From assembly GCA_964017065.1 (NCBI GenBank), contig OZ024785.1, positions 1,197,142 to 1,261,141 on the forward strand: 64,000 nucleotides of DNA, in the 5' to 3' direction. Below the pieces are notes generated by a model that was given only the letters and a program-made list of their open reading frames with translations, was not told where the DNA came from and searched no databases. Position 1 is the stretch's first letter, and each line of letters starts with the position of its first letter. The position numbers were made by a program, and so were the translations under genes. Shown here piece by piece: positions 47,901 to 58,860 of this stretch. The DNA comes from Haliclona indistincta (taxonomy: Eukaryota; Porifera; Demospongiae; Haplosclerida; Chalinidae).

Positions 47901-50900
47901 TATTAGTAGACTCATTGAAAGCGCTTACCTCTTAGGATAGCTCCTAGGTAGTTAAAATACCCCTAATGTCGTCAACAGCCAAGATATACGTGAATTATTG
48001 CGTTTAGCCTAAGTGTAGCCGCCATCTTATTTTCCGCCCAACCCTAAATATGCCACGTCTACCGCGTGGCATAATAGTGAAGAAGCCAGAATGACAAAGC
48101 AATGCTGTAAATCTCATTTGAGGATTAACTTTAAGCTTAATAACAAAAATATACAAGAAAACTAACTTACTGTGTGAAAAGTTTTGTGGTTGACTGGGGC
48201 TCCCTTCAAAATTATTTCCAGTCAAACATCTTACGGTAGCATTTACTTCAGTATTTAAAGGAAGAATAGAAATACGATATTCTGTTTGGTTGACAGTGAT
48301 ATCAGAACGACCAGACACCATTACACGAAAATTGACACAACAGGTTCTATCAGGCTCAGACCAGGAAAGCCTCACTTGATTGTCACCAGCAATAGTAGCT
48401 GGTTCAAAGACAGGAGGAGAAGGAACTAGAAGGAAAAGAGGATATTAAGATACACAATTTGTGTATCTATCTATCTTAATATCTTTCCGATAGACCATTT
48501 TAGGCGCTAATAGGCACAAATTTTTGGACCGACACTTTACGTATAGGTTAACCCATGGGTTCCGAGGCGGTATGGGATATACCCGAGGCTGGTTAATTAT
48601 ACCGCCCGAGGGCGGTATAATTAACCGCCGAGGGTATATTCCATACTGCCGAGGAACCCATGGGTTAACCATTTTGTAGCTCAGAAAGCTCTAAGATCCA
48701 ACAGCAAAGACTGGCTTTCTGCACACTTTCGTTCGTTTACTAACCTGAATAAGCCAACTTTGTCGAGTACGCGAGTGATCATTGGTTGACCGCCCGAAGA
48801 ACTGACAGCAACGGTAAGCCTCGCTTAGGCATACGTGTGGGTCCTGCAGTTTAGTTATGTAGCCTTTGCAGCTTAACAAACCTAGGTTGCAGTAGTTTGT
48901 CCAGCCATTCCGTGACCGGCGTCGTTCGTCACTGTCGAACGGTCCCGGCGTTTGTCTCGAGTAACTCGTTCTTTGCTAAGCTTGAGCTTGGCCCTCCCGA
49001 CGAGCTTGGTTGATGCTCCAAACTTAGTCGTGCTTTTAGATGCTGCAAATAGTTCCCTTTACATGATTATGGCTGGTTTATTTTTGTTGTCCACAAGTTC
49101 AAGACGCCATGTTTTCGCACTATTTGAGTCCCACAAGTGTCATGAAACTTTAGTGCTATAAAATGGCCGCAATCTCTTCAAAGGCAACTTCGGCTTCACT
49201 CTCTGTGAAGCCAGCCTCTCCTCCTTTCGTACGGAGGGGTAAGTGGGAGGTAACTTTTTGAAGTCAGCTGACTTCCTGGAGGATATATATATTTCCCAGG
49301 AAGTGAGCGTGACTTCCTGGGCGATATATATATCCCCCAGGAAGTAGAACTACTTCCTGAGGGATATAAGTATTGCCTAGCCTCGTCCCCAGGCTCTCCG
49401 TGGGTGTGGCTCGATTGCGTGGGTGTCGGAGGAGAGCCTGGGGACGAGGCTAAAGTATTGCCCTGAAATCCGCAGTGGTATGGGATATATTCCACTAGCG
49501 GTGCCTTTGATCTTAGAGCTTCCTGAGCTACAAAGTATTGTGCTGCAGGTAAAAACGATGCCAATATTCAGGTATAGTTGTTTCTTTGTGTGCTTGGCCG
49601 CGATAGAATATTGCTTAAGAGTTAGAAACGAACATTTCTGCAACAATCTCTCGGTCAAGAAAGCGAAGTTAGCACTGAGCAGTTGACTGCTATAAACTGG
49701 TACAGCATTGCTGCTATTCTGTATTAGCCATTCTGTATTATTGACTGGATTGATTGGACTGTTCTCGTTGTCCAGTATTGTTTGCTACCATAATGTAGTT
49801 GCACGTCGGCACAGTGTGCCAGTAAAATCGAGCAAAATTTACAGCAGTTTGTCTCCAAATTTCCTGCTTTGCTGGCTGTTCGAGAGATAGAAACGTGCAT
49901 TTTCAAACTCATTATGAGCAATATACATTCACTTGTGTGCACAAAGTACCTAGCTAAGCACGCCAAAAAAATATTTGACATAAATATATTTGACATGTAG
50001 CGTTAGCTAGTTAATGAATAGCACCTGATTTCAAGCCATCAACATTCTCGAGGGATTGACACAGCCTTTTCCAGCTACCTGGTTTGAATCTTGAGTTATC
50101 ATCAATAAACAGAGAGGGTGAATTAGCAACCCGGCGTACAATGCATCATAAAAGCCTCCCATCAGCGAATTTTTCAAAAAGGCTGTGTCAATCCCTCCGC
50201 AAGTTGTTTATCTAAAAGTACGTACTAGTCAGTAAACACAGTTCTCTACACATAATCTTGTGAGAAAATTCTGGATTCGATCTCCTCCATTGACATGCAC
50301 TGTGTAGTACTATGAGCCCCGCCCTCACTGCAGCTTATGCATGGGCGAACGGTAACCAGCCACCTTAACATTAATTAATTAATTGTGACACTAAGATTTA
50401 AAAGGGTGACAGCTGGTTTGCTGCATAAACAGAGAAGCTTAGTTGTCAAAAGCATGCTGCTACTTGACATTGATTCTATAAAAATAATATTGTACTTACA
50501 TGGAATTACAACAGCAGAACTTTTATTAGTGCCACCCAAACCATTTGCACACTGCAACGTTATCATTCCTGAATTGACTGGTCTGATGGTTGCAGTACAG
50601 ATACCAGATTATTTCCATTCACAGACTTAAGGGTGAAAGTGAAGCCATTGACAGTTTGTGTACTACCACTACCAGGTGGTGTGCTGGTAAGATAAATGTT
50701 TCCAAGGGTATTTCCATCACCATCTTGCCAGATGAGGGTGCCAGTATCAACAGTACAAGTGAAAGTAACAAGATCTCCAGGACATATAGATGCTTCCACT
50801 GGTTCTAGGAACACTGCAAAGTTGAATAAACATTATATTTTGTTTATAAAGTACAAAAAACACTCACATTGGGTGTATAACAATTTAATACTGTGCTTAC

Positions 50901-51474
50901 ACTGGAGCAGTGCAGTTAGGCACGGCGCCCGAGAATTAGCACAGCTTGGTCCGCGTTTACACTGCACTAGTGAAATGCGTGCTTAGCCGTACTTTTACAG
51001 CGAAGTGGGCTTGACTTGCTGACACAATTTATTGGTGCTCTACCAGTGGTAGAGCACCAAAAATCACCCTCTGCTTAATCCCTTCCACACCCACCCACCC
51101 ACCCCTAAGCGGATCTCAGTGATTGCAGAGTAAAATTAATTTTGGTCAAAACTACGGTAAGTGCTAGAGATGGGAGAATGGCTACATTGATTTTCAGGCG
51201 AGAGGTAGCCAGGACACAGCAGCGGACAAAAATTATTCGCTCACTGAAGGCGTAAATTTTATAAACACTAAAACTAATATATAATTATTACAATGGAAGT
51301 CCCCATAATCACAAAGTAGTATAAATTATAAGTCTAATCTATCTATCCCCACAAGACTTCTTTACAAAAACAAACTTTTTTATTTCTGGCTTTAAAAAAT
51401 CAAATCTAATTCTTACCAGCGGTAGAGGACAAAGATAATGATAGCAGGAAGAGTACGCCTAGTAGCTTCTCCAT
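41974..51474 (-). CDS. Receptor L: minus-strand Ig-FN3-TM protein with a short tail; Ig exon frameshifted
   Basis: Minus-strand exons: signal peptide 51474-51417 (MEKLLGVLFLLSLSL), Ig 50813-50500 (ASICPGDLVTFTC, LIWQDGDG, MITLQC), FN3 48425-48171 (VRLSWSEPDRTCC, NATVRC), then 45530-45445 (SRCTDDM), 43704-43485 (VRCFYGSG, AICNYS), perhaps a small exon near 43430-43417, and TM plus end 42230-41974 (LLIAFIGLLVAFVVV). The tail (KLKKIAKQQLG...) has no tyrosine. The order matches M. In the Ig exon, two extra bases near 50602 break the frame between NNLVS and TATIRPVNSG, which would otherwise run straight on. This may be a pseudogene, a polymorphism or an assembly error. The locus spans the assembly gap, so joining the 5' and 3' exons is an inference. 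It is head to head with G. Confidence 0.6.
42708..43311. mobile_element. TTAA-flanked MITE, inverted copy
   Basis: Reverse-complement copy of 26352-26963, starting TTAACCCTTTAAG and ending TAAAGAGTTAA. It is 604 bp and lies in an intron of L. Short open frames in it are not genes. Confidence 0.8.
43851..44316. mobile_element. MITE with ~32-bp inverted ends
   Basis: The left end actagtacttagcctcctct continues to ccaggcccctcc. It is mirrored by gtgtggcctggagaggaggt and ttaactggtactag at the right end. The element is 466 bp, in an intron of L, and non-coding. Confidence 0.75.
44317..46504. other. Intronic or intergenic DNA of the L locus
   Basis: Apart from the L exon at 45530-45445 I see no recognisable gene. 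Plus-strand frames near 44653-44856, 44914-45198 and 45792-46106 lack motifs, splice support or family similarity. Confidence 0.4.
46505..46704. other. Assembly gap (200 N)
   Basis: 200 undetermined bases. The number is probably a placeholder, and the adjacent 69-bp coding repeat is a likely cause of the failed assembly. Confidence 0.95.
46705..46980 (+). mobile_element. Fragment of a Helitron-like protein N-terminus (Arg/Glu-rich repeats)
   Basis: The frame from the gap reads two 23-residue repeats, LQHMRDQEHQRRDVESSEQ followed by RENR, and a near copy, then LQRLRESRQRQ and AVRAKMLNFHMSIST. Such charged repeats followed by a K-M-x-x-F-H segment precede the Rep/helicase part of animal Helitrons and PIF1-type helicase elements. 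The element is cut by the gap on one side and ends near 46980 on the other. It lies in the L intron on the opposite strand. Family assignment is moderate. Confidence 0.45.
47185..48003. other. Non-coding stretch, intron of L
   Basis: No gene recognised. It is followed by a gtagccgccatctt motif at about 48015 that recurs at about 55940 and 61630, suggesting a short dispersed repeat. Confidence 0.45.
48546..48670. repeat. 125-bp near-perfect palindrome
   Basis: Starts ggttaacccatgggttccga and ends with the complement ending cccatgggttaacc. The centre is ataccgcccgagggcggtat. Arms of about 60 bp pair with few mismatches. It lies in the intron of L, just upstream of the FN3 exon. Probably a fold-back MITE. 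Confidence 0.85.
49271..49452. repeat. Cluster of hairpins
   Basis: Inverted copies of acttcctgg and ccaggaagt, separated by gatatatatat, alternate from 49271 to about 49370. A separate hairpin at 49378-49399 and 49431-49452 has perfect 22-bp arms (tagcctcgtccccaggctct then cc). All are within an intron of L. Confidence 0.8.
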
Positions 51475-51650
51475 ATTATCGACCGCGCCTAGTGTAGTGG
51501 GCGCGGTCGATTCGATTATGGACTCCTGAAAGGGGTTCAAAATCATTGACCCCGCCTATTGATGACCTCGCCTGACGTTAACCGTAAAGCTACAAACTAC
51601 AGCTACAAACTCAGACTCTCAATCGCGCCCACTGGAACGTGATCGGCAAG
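51475..51650. promoter_or_regulatory. Putative bidirectional promoter between L and G, with hairpin
   Basis: Only 176 bp lie between the divergent start codons of L (51474, minus) and G (51651, plus). A perfect 11-bp inverted repeat (tcgaccgcgcc at 51479-51489, complement at 51500-51510) sits next to the L start. Two short repeats, agctacaaact and tacaaactacag, occur near 51590-51612. The promoter role is inferred from geometry. Confidence 0.5.
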
Positions 51651-54438
51651 ATGACTGATGCAAGTCTTTTTGCTATAGTGGTACTATTCTTTGGTGCGTT
51701 CGAAGCACTTGCGATAATTTACAGTTTCACACGCAATCATGTAGGACTCGGTGCAGGGGTACAACTAGCCACCGCTTCTAGCAATCCACCCTCGCTAGTA
51801 CTAAATGATGTCAAGGGACCAGCCTGTCCTGGAGGAGACCTGGAGTATACCTGCACTGCCTCTTTTACTACAACACTTTTCAGTTTAAGATGGATAGAGT
51901 CATATGACTTGGCGAGTCAAATTCAATATTTGTATAATTTTCCAGAGACACTGACTAATAATAGTATTGCTGGTTTTACTACAACTGTTAGCATAATACC
52001 ACCGGACTACACACTAACATCAACTGCTACTCTGAGTAGAGCACTACTCTCTCATGATAACATTACACTGCAGTGTCAGTTATTCACACAATCTCCTGTA
52101 TCTGAAATAGTTGTGACAAAAGGTATTATTTGATGTGAACTATAATTATACTACAAAATACAGTCTTAGGTGCAACCATTCCACCATTTAACTTAACAAT
52201 TACACCACCATCAATACTAACATGGCTAGCTCCTCTTAATGGACCCACAGACTGTGTCTTCAACTACACTATCAATATCACTAACTACAGTAGCTCTAGC
52301 TCGTACTACAGTACTAGCAACACTGAGTCACTGATACTGACTGATGACCTGATCACTCGTGGACACAACTACTCATTTGCTGTGGCTGTTACTGACAGTA
52401 CAGGACAACATGGACCATGGAGTGACCAACTCACAGTCACATATGATGGTATGAGCATATCACCTAATGCATTATAACACTCATGATTGGTCTGTCTTTG
52501 CAGTTCCTGATAGGGTGAGCTTCGTAGTACAGTCACTACATCAATCACACTTTCTGGTGACATGGCAGGTACAACTAACTACACAAGAAGTTAATAACAT
52601 TGCATTTCCTTATTCCAGCCTCCTCCACTGATAGCTGGTTTCCCAGTCCTTCACTATGTAGTGTCTTATAATACCGGTGATAACAACACACTGATACACA
52701 CACAAGTGAACTCTTCTATGACTAGCTATACAGTGTCTGGTGTACCAGGAGTAACCTACTATATTACAGTGTTTGCTGTCAATGCTGTGGGACCAGGACC
52801 TATCAGTGATTACTCTATAGTGAATGGTTAGAATCCAAGATTTTTATTTATATCCATGCAACGTCACACATTAATTGCTTAGTGTCACTCATAATTACAT
52901 CAATCACTGCAACAAGAAGTTTAGAACTATCTGCAAGTTCTTCTCCTACCACAAGTTAGTCAAAACATACTTTATAGGGTATTTATTCTGTGGTATACAG
53001 TATAGTCAAAGCAACTAATGAGTATAATCATCTTGATCTTGCAAGTAAATTACTTTAATAATAATTGGTATAACAATTACATGTATACATTTGTAAATTG
53101 CAATCATTATTGATTTTTGTTTTCTAAAAGTAATTTAGAAAACAATTGATTTCTAATTATTCAATACTTTGCTCACTTGCCCTTTGTTCACTTATTATTA
53201 TTGTACTGTATTTTCCCTTTCTAATTATTGATTTCTGAAACTAATTTATCCTTTTTGTCAAAGCTGTTACTCACAAACATCATAGCTGTTGATCAGGTAT
53301 TCATAAAGTATTCAACTATGATAAGCAGTACAATACATGATGAAGTAATCTATACACAAACACCAACAACTATACAGAAAGCAGCTCTACTGTTATTTGT
53401 GAGTTCAACAGCAACAACTTAATGACACAGAATACCTGAAGTGTGTCATCATTAGTTGTGTGTTTTTCAGTATGCTCTGGAACAACAACAACTTGATACA
53501 CAATACTTTGTAATTGTTGGTGTGTGTCATCCTTGGTTGTTTGTTTTTCATATCACAGTAACTACAGTATCTACTGTTCCGTGGTATGCAATTGTGTATT
53601 TGCTGAAAAATTGACTTTGCACATGATTTTAATATTAATTTTTTCTATTATTATCCATCAGCTGTAAATCAAGCAGCAAGTTGTAGTTTATCCGTTGTAG
53701 GGTTTTCTTTTGTCACAGCATATAATCATAGTATCTGTGGTTCTTTTTAGTGTATTGATAATATTAGTGATCAGCACATTGTCAATTGTTTATTTTTTAA
53801 TAATAATTATTATCATCAACCCATCTGTTACTGATGTTGCAGTAACATGAACGTACTCTACAGTATTTCTTATTCAGAACATGGTATTACTAATGCACTT
53901 ACTGGTATCTTCTTGATGATTTTAATCTCAAGCCCATAATTCTAATTATAATAGATAACTTCATTAATGCTTTTGATGTTATAATATAGATACGTCGTCT
54001 GTGACATTAAACTCTATGTCTGAGTTGACACCTTCACTCCCAACAATGCCAACGTCAGGTGACTATAATTGCAAAGTTGAGTTCTGTGTAATCATTACTT
54101 CATCAGCTAGTGGCAGCACTACTACTGTAATAGCAGCTTCACTTGGAGTAATAGTTGTCATAAGTATTGCACTTGTGATAACAATCACAGGAGCTATTGT
54201 GTGTTTAAGAAATAGAAGTATCATTGTGTGGTGTGTTATGAGGAGAAGGAGACCATCATCACATGCTACAGCAACTACTGACCATGATAAAGAACAAGTC
54301 ACTGAGCTAGCTACAGTGATCTATGACACACCTAATGTCATCAAGGAACACACCATCACTACTCAAGATAATGTAGCTTATGGAGGGACAATACCACTCC
54401 AACACAATGAGGCTTATCAACAAGTGAATATTAACTGA
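51651..54438 (+). CDS. Receptor G: intact Ig-FN3-FN3-TM receptor with a one-repeat tyrosine tail
   Basis: The signal peptide starts at 51651 (MTDASLFAIVVLFFG); a short intron may follow or the frame may read through to the Ig, which ends at 52122 (ACPGGDLEYTC, LRWIES, NITLQC). Then FN3-1 52170-52448, FN3-2 52504-52568 and 52619-52826, stalk 52883-52954, TM/tail 53990-54438. Phases join and no internal stop is seen. The type-2 TM exon has GDYNCKVEFC before TTTVIAASLGVIVV, then NRSIIVWCVMRRRRPSS. The tail has VIYDTP, one DNVAYGG unit and NEAYQQVNIN. The Ig exon is closest to A and J. It probably acts as a phosphotyrosine-signalling surface receptor; the ligand is unknown. Decayed type-1 TM exons lie in the last intron (about 53559-53790). 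The start is divergent from L. Confidence 0.8.
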
Positions 54439-55484
54439 TGTGTGGACATACTGAGTGCTTGACTTGTCAATGACTACATGTATAAAAATTATTGTACTTG
54501 TTACTGTATTGTCATACTAATTTATTTTAATCATCTACATGCATGCCTTGTATTATTATTTTCACGTTTAAAAGAGTGGTCTCTCAAGTCTATTATACTA
54601 GTGTAAAACTTTACTATCAAGTACTAGTGATCACTGTGTAGATATGAAGTTATTCACTACATGTCCTCTCATTGTAGTGTTGTTTCCATGGAGAAATTAG
54701 CAAAATCAACGCTACTGTACAAACGGGTTTTTATGGTTTGCGCCAAATACTATGTATGTTGTATGGTACATCACTACACAATATGATAGAGTGCTCCTCT
54801 TGCTCTGTTCAAGTCACATCTCTCTTGACTTCTCCTTGATCAATTTCAAGTCATCTTTAACCTGTCGATGTGCCTGTTCTGCTGTTCACAAACCCTTCTT
54901 GTTATGAGTCATGGAACTGTGTGTAATGCTAACTCATACTAGCAAGTGAGTTCATTCTCTTGATTATGTTAGTATAGCCTACATTGTTACTACCACAGTG
55001 AAGACACTAAAAGGAGAAATTCATAGATAAAATGACTTGAACATGGTCTTGGCTTCTTTAGTGAGATATTGACATTGCTCGGTTAGTAGATGAATTATTA
55101 GCTAGTGGTTAGAATATAATCATGTGTATACCTTCTCTCTCTCTCCATCTAGTATCATCACTTGGTGTCTATGCCCCTCCTTAGATTGAAATCAAATGTA
55201 TGAAGTTCTGATGTGTGTTAATTAATAGCTAGCAAGTAAGTTATTTCTATTGCGGCTTGATAATGTAATTATTATGGATTGAATGACAAGCATCATTTTA
55301 TGAGGTTGTGCGTACCATAATTTCTTATCCATGTGTCTATAAAGTAACTAAATAGATCTAGGAGCCCATATAGAAACAAGTTTTGGGTTTATTTCTATGG
55401 ACTCCTGGTAGATCTTAAAATGTATTCATGAGATTATGCCTTGCCAATGGGTGTGTCATGAATTCATAGAGACCTACGTTTATG
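54439..55484. other. Intergenic DNA between G and H
   Basis: The first part is the G 3' flank, similar to the F flank (segments cactactgtacaaacgg-like and ggtttttatgg). The last 200 bp before H resemble the C upstream region, including the degenerate hairpin at about 55360-55412. No gene seen. Confidence 0.55.
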
Positions 55485-57345
55485 ATGTGGCTCAAAACGA
55501 ATGGTTCTGTGCTAATTTATTTATCCCTGACACCAAGTAAGCTATCATACATGTATTCATAGCTCTAACTGTGTGTCTTCATCAGATCCAGTGACAGCTC
55601 AAGACACAGTAACACTCCTCCCAGTTCAACCAGCTAGTGGAGTATCAGCCTGTCCTGGACAAGATGTCACTATCAACTGCACTATTGTTAGCGTGACCAA
55701 TATACCAGGAGTTGAACAACCAACATTGACTTGGGTATACAGAGATATTAGGCTCATATACAGAGATGGAGTTTTACAACCAACTTCTGATCCACTCAAC
55801 AATGGTGTCTATACTGCTGTGTTTAGCTATTCACACTTTTATGTGAACTCAGTTGCCACAATTTTAAATGTTCCATTGTCTCACCATAATAGCACTAGCA
55901 CTAGAGATATGTGCGAAAACTCATTTTCACACATGAGTAGCCGCCATCTTAGTTCGAGGTCATCCCTACATATCATTGCCGATCGGCAATGATAATACAT
56001 GTATTACGATAATAATGATTTAATGCTACTCAAAGGTGCAGCAAAGTCTCCTTCAAATCTTAGTATCAGTACTGCCAGCAAGCCACCAGTATCACTAACA
56101 TGGCTAGCTCCTCCTAATGGACCCACAGACTGTGTCTTCAACTACACTATTAATATCACTAACTACAGTAGCTCTAGCTCGTGCTACAGTACTAGCAACA
56201 CTGAGTCACTGATACTGACTGATGACCTGATCACTCGTGGACACAACTACTCATTTGCTGTGGCTGTTACTGACAGTATAGGACAACATGGACCATGGAG
56301 TGATCAACTCACAGTCACATATGATGGTATGAGCATATTGTATCACCTAATGCGTTATAACACTCGTGATTGGTCTGTCGCTGCAGTTCCTGATAGTGTG
56401 AGCTTCGTAGTACAGTCACTACATCAATCAAACTTTCTGGTGACATGGCAGGTACAATTAACTACACAAATAATTAATAACATTGCATTTCCTTATTTCA
56501 GCCTCCTCCACTGATAGTTGGATTCCCATGCAGTCCTTCACTATGTAGTGTCTTATAATACCAGTACTGATAACAGTATAATAACAGTACAGGTTAAACT
56601 GAGCTCATCACTCAACAATAGCTACACAGTGTCTGGTGTACCAGGAGTAACCTACTATATTACAGTGATTGCTGTCAATGCTGTGGGACCAGGACCTATC
56701 AGTGATTACTCTATAGTGAATGGTGAAATAAACAAGTATCATAAATCACTCGTATTATCATAGGCTTGTTGTTATAGTGCCACTAACAACTGCATCACAA
56801 GTCTCAACTAGTACTCAGCTAGTTCAAGCATACTACACTTCTAGTGAGTTTATTTTATCCATGTTTTCATAAGACTGCATAGCTGTAGACCAAGTACACA
56901 TAACATCATCTGAGACACAAGTTAGCTGTTTACAATCATCAATTCCTATGGACAGAAGCAGCTCTACAGTTATAGGTAAACAACAATATTGATGACACAA
57001 CATAATGATACTTGGCCGTGTGTCATCATTAGTTGTGTTTCTCCTTTCACTACAGTAACCACAGTATCCACTGTTCTTGTTAGTGGAACGGTTTCAGTGA
57101 TCAGTACAGCTATTATCACTAGTATCATTGTGTGGTGTGTTATGAGGAGAAGGAGACCATCATCACATGCTACAGCAACTACTGACCATGATAAAGAACA
57201 AGTCACTGAGCTAGCTACAGTGATCTATGACACACCTAATGTCATCAAGGAACACACCATCACTACTCAAGAGAATGTAGCTTATGGAGGGACAATAATA
57301 CCACTCCAACACAATGAGGCTTATCAACAAGTGAATATCAACTGA
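55485..57345 (+). pseudogene. Receptor H: Ig-damaged, frameshifted paralog of C
   Basis: Exons: signal peptide 55485-55536 (begins MWLKTNGSVLIYLSL), Ig from 55586, FN3-1 56036-56327, FN3-2 56387-56451 and 56502-56722, stalk from 56778, TM/tail 57056-57345. The Ig exon follows C until about 55895 (HHNST), where unrelated sequence of about 100 bp replaces the final strand, its second Cys and the splice donor. FN3-2 has about four extra bases (cccatgcagtcc against cccagtcc) that shift the frame. FN3-1, the type-1 TM and the tail (VIYDTP, one ENVAYGG unit with an extra Ile, NEAYQQVNIN) are intact. Together with I it forms a block paralogous to C-D. Very likely a pseudogene. Confidence 0.75.
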
Positions 57346-58860
57346 TGCGTCTCAGTGTACAAATGAATTAATGCACACTTTTATGATTCTGTATGTAACT
57401 ATCAGATAAATTTTGTTCTGCAAACTGTTTGACGGTGTGGTTCATTACACACATGCATATACACACATGGTAACAATTATTGTGACAGCACTAGAATTCT
57501 TTTTTCTGTAGCTGAATATGACAGTCTTGACCACAAATGTTGGGACACCTTCAGCTAGTCTTAGAACTACTGATAAGCATACTAGACATGCTTTGACTAT
57601 ACATAGCTACTGCAGCTATTAGAATTATAAGAGCTACATGTACATAATGAAATACAGCTGCAGCAATACCACTGTACCGAGTCATTATTGCTGCTAGACT
57701 TAGCTGCTTATCGTTACTTGCAATTTTACAATGCAGATACAGTGGTTGCACCTAAGCAATCAGAAGCCTAGCAGTGCTGACCACATAATTCAGCTGGGCG
57801 TGTCTGTCATCACCCGCACCTTGCTTGACTGAGCTGCTTGGCGATCGCACGATTGGTTTCTCCGCACTCGCTGTCACTGCTAAGACGACTGTGGTAGACA
57901 GCTTTGTCTTCAGCGAACTCCGGCAATGCTGAGCGAGTCCAGCAACGTCACTCAAGGTAATTTTGCTCATTTATAATTTCTTATGAGCATGCAATCTCTT
58001 GTATCTACCACCCATACATTGCAGCAATGCCAAGCTAGTCTGAAGACTGTGTCTTAGTGTGACTTGTGTGGTGCGCTAGCTTGTATACTGGTTTAATGAG
58101 TGTGATAATTAAATCATTAATGTGGAGTAGATGCTACAGCATCTGTGCACCATTTGTTGCTACGCCACTATCTAGTTTATTTATTTGTAAGTCATGTTGC
58201 ACTTCTGTATAAGTATTTGTACTGATCATGATTTAAGAGAGTATTTACCTTTGATCGTGTGCGGATCCCATAACTGACATGAATATTCAAAATAGGTTTT
58301 CTAGCTTTCTTGCAGATGTGAGCAATGCAAGACAATTTTTCAGATAAAATGACACCAAAGTAGCGTATTTGGTGTACCTTTCAAAAACTTGACGGATAGT
58401 TAGTCTCACAGTCCAGACGTGTAATAACCCGAGGGCTATTTTCACACATTTGATTTCATGAGTATGTGTTCCAAGGCAGGCACGAGATAGCAATGGTATG
58501 CTCTTGCAGTGCATTGATGAAATTTGTAATCAAATGCATTTCACACTTCTACTCTACTATAATGTCACTCTCTCATTACATCATGAGCTCCTGTTCATTA
58601 CTTGAATGAGCCTACATGTTCAAGCCACTGTATTACGAGGGACACTTGGCACTTCAAAGTGGACGGTCCCAATTAGAGAGATGTAATGATTTCAAGGATT
58701 GTATTATAGTATCAGTCCACATTAAGTGAGTGTCCGTATATTATAGGGGTGTCCACAACAAGGCTGAAAATTCAACATATATAGTATGCGAGTTGTATCA
58801 TTGCCAATCTACCATCCCTATATGTATTTATATTTTTTCTTTCCAGTTCCAGTATGCATA
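57346..58860. repeat. Intergenic block between H and I, paralogous to the C-D interval
   Basis: Matches 18.3-20.1 kb in order and strand, with indels throughout, and matches 12.1-12.6 kb in part. No gene seen. The right part is the 5' flank shared by I and D. Confidence 0.7.

Noticed and set aside
49271..49370. Cluster of ETS-like sites (ggaagt)
   Set aside because: The motifs are parts of alternating inverted repeats within a likely fold-back element; this is not independent evidence for an enhancer.
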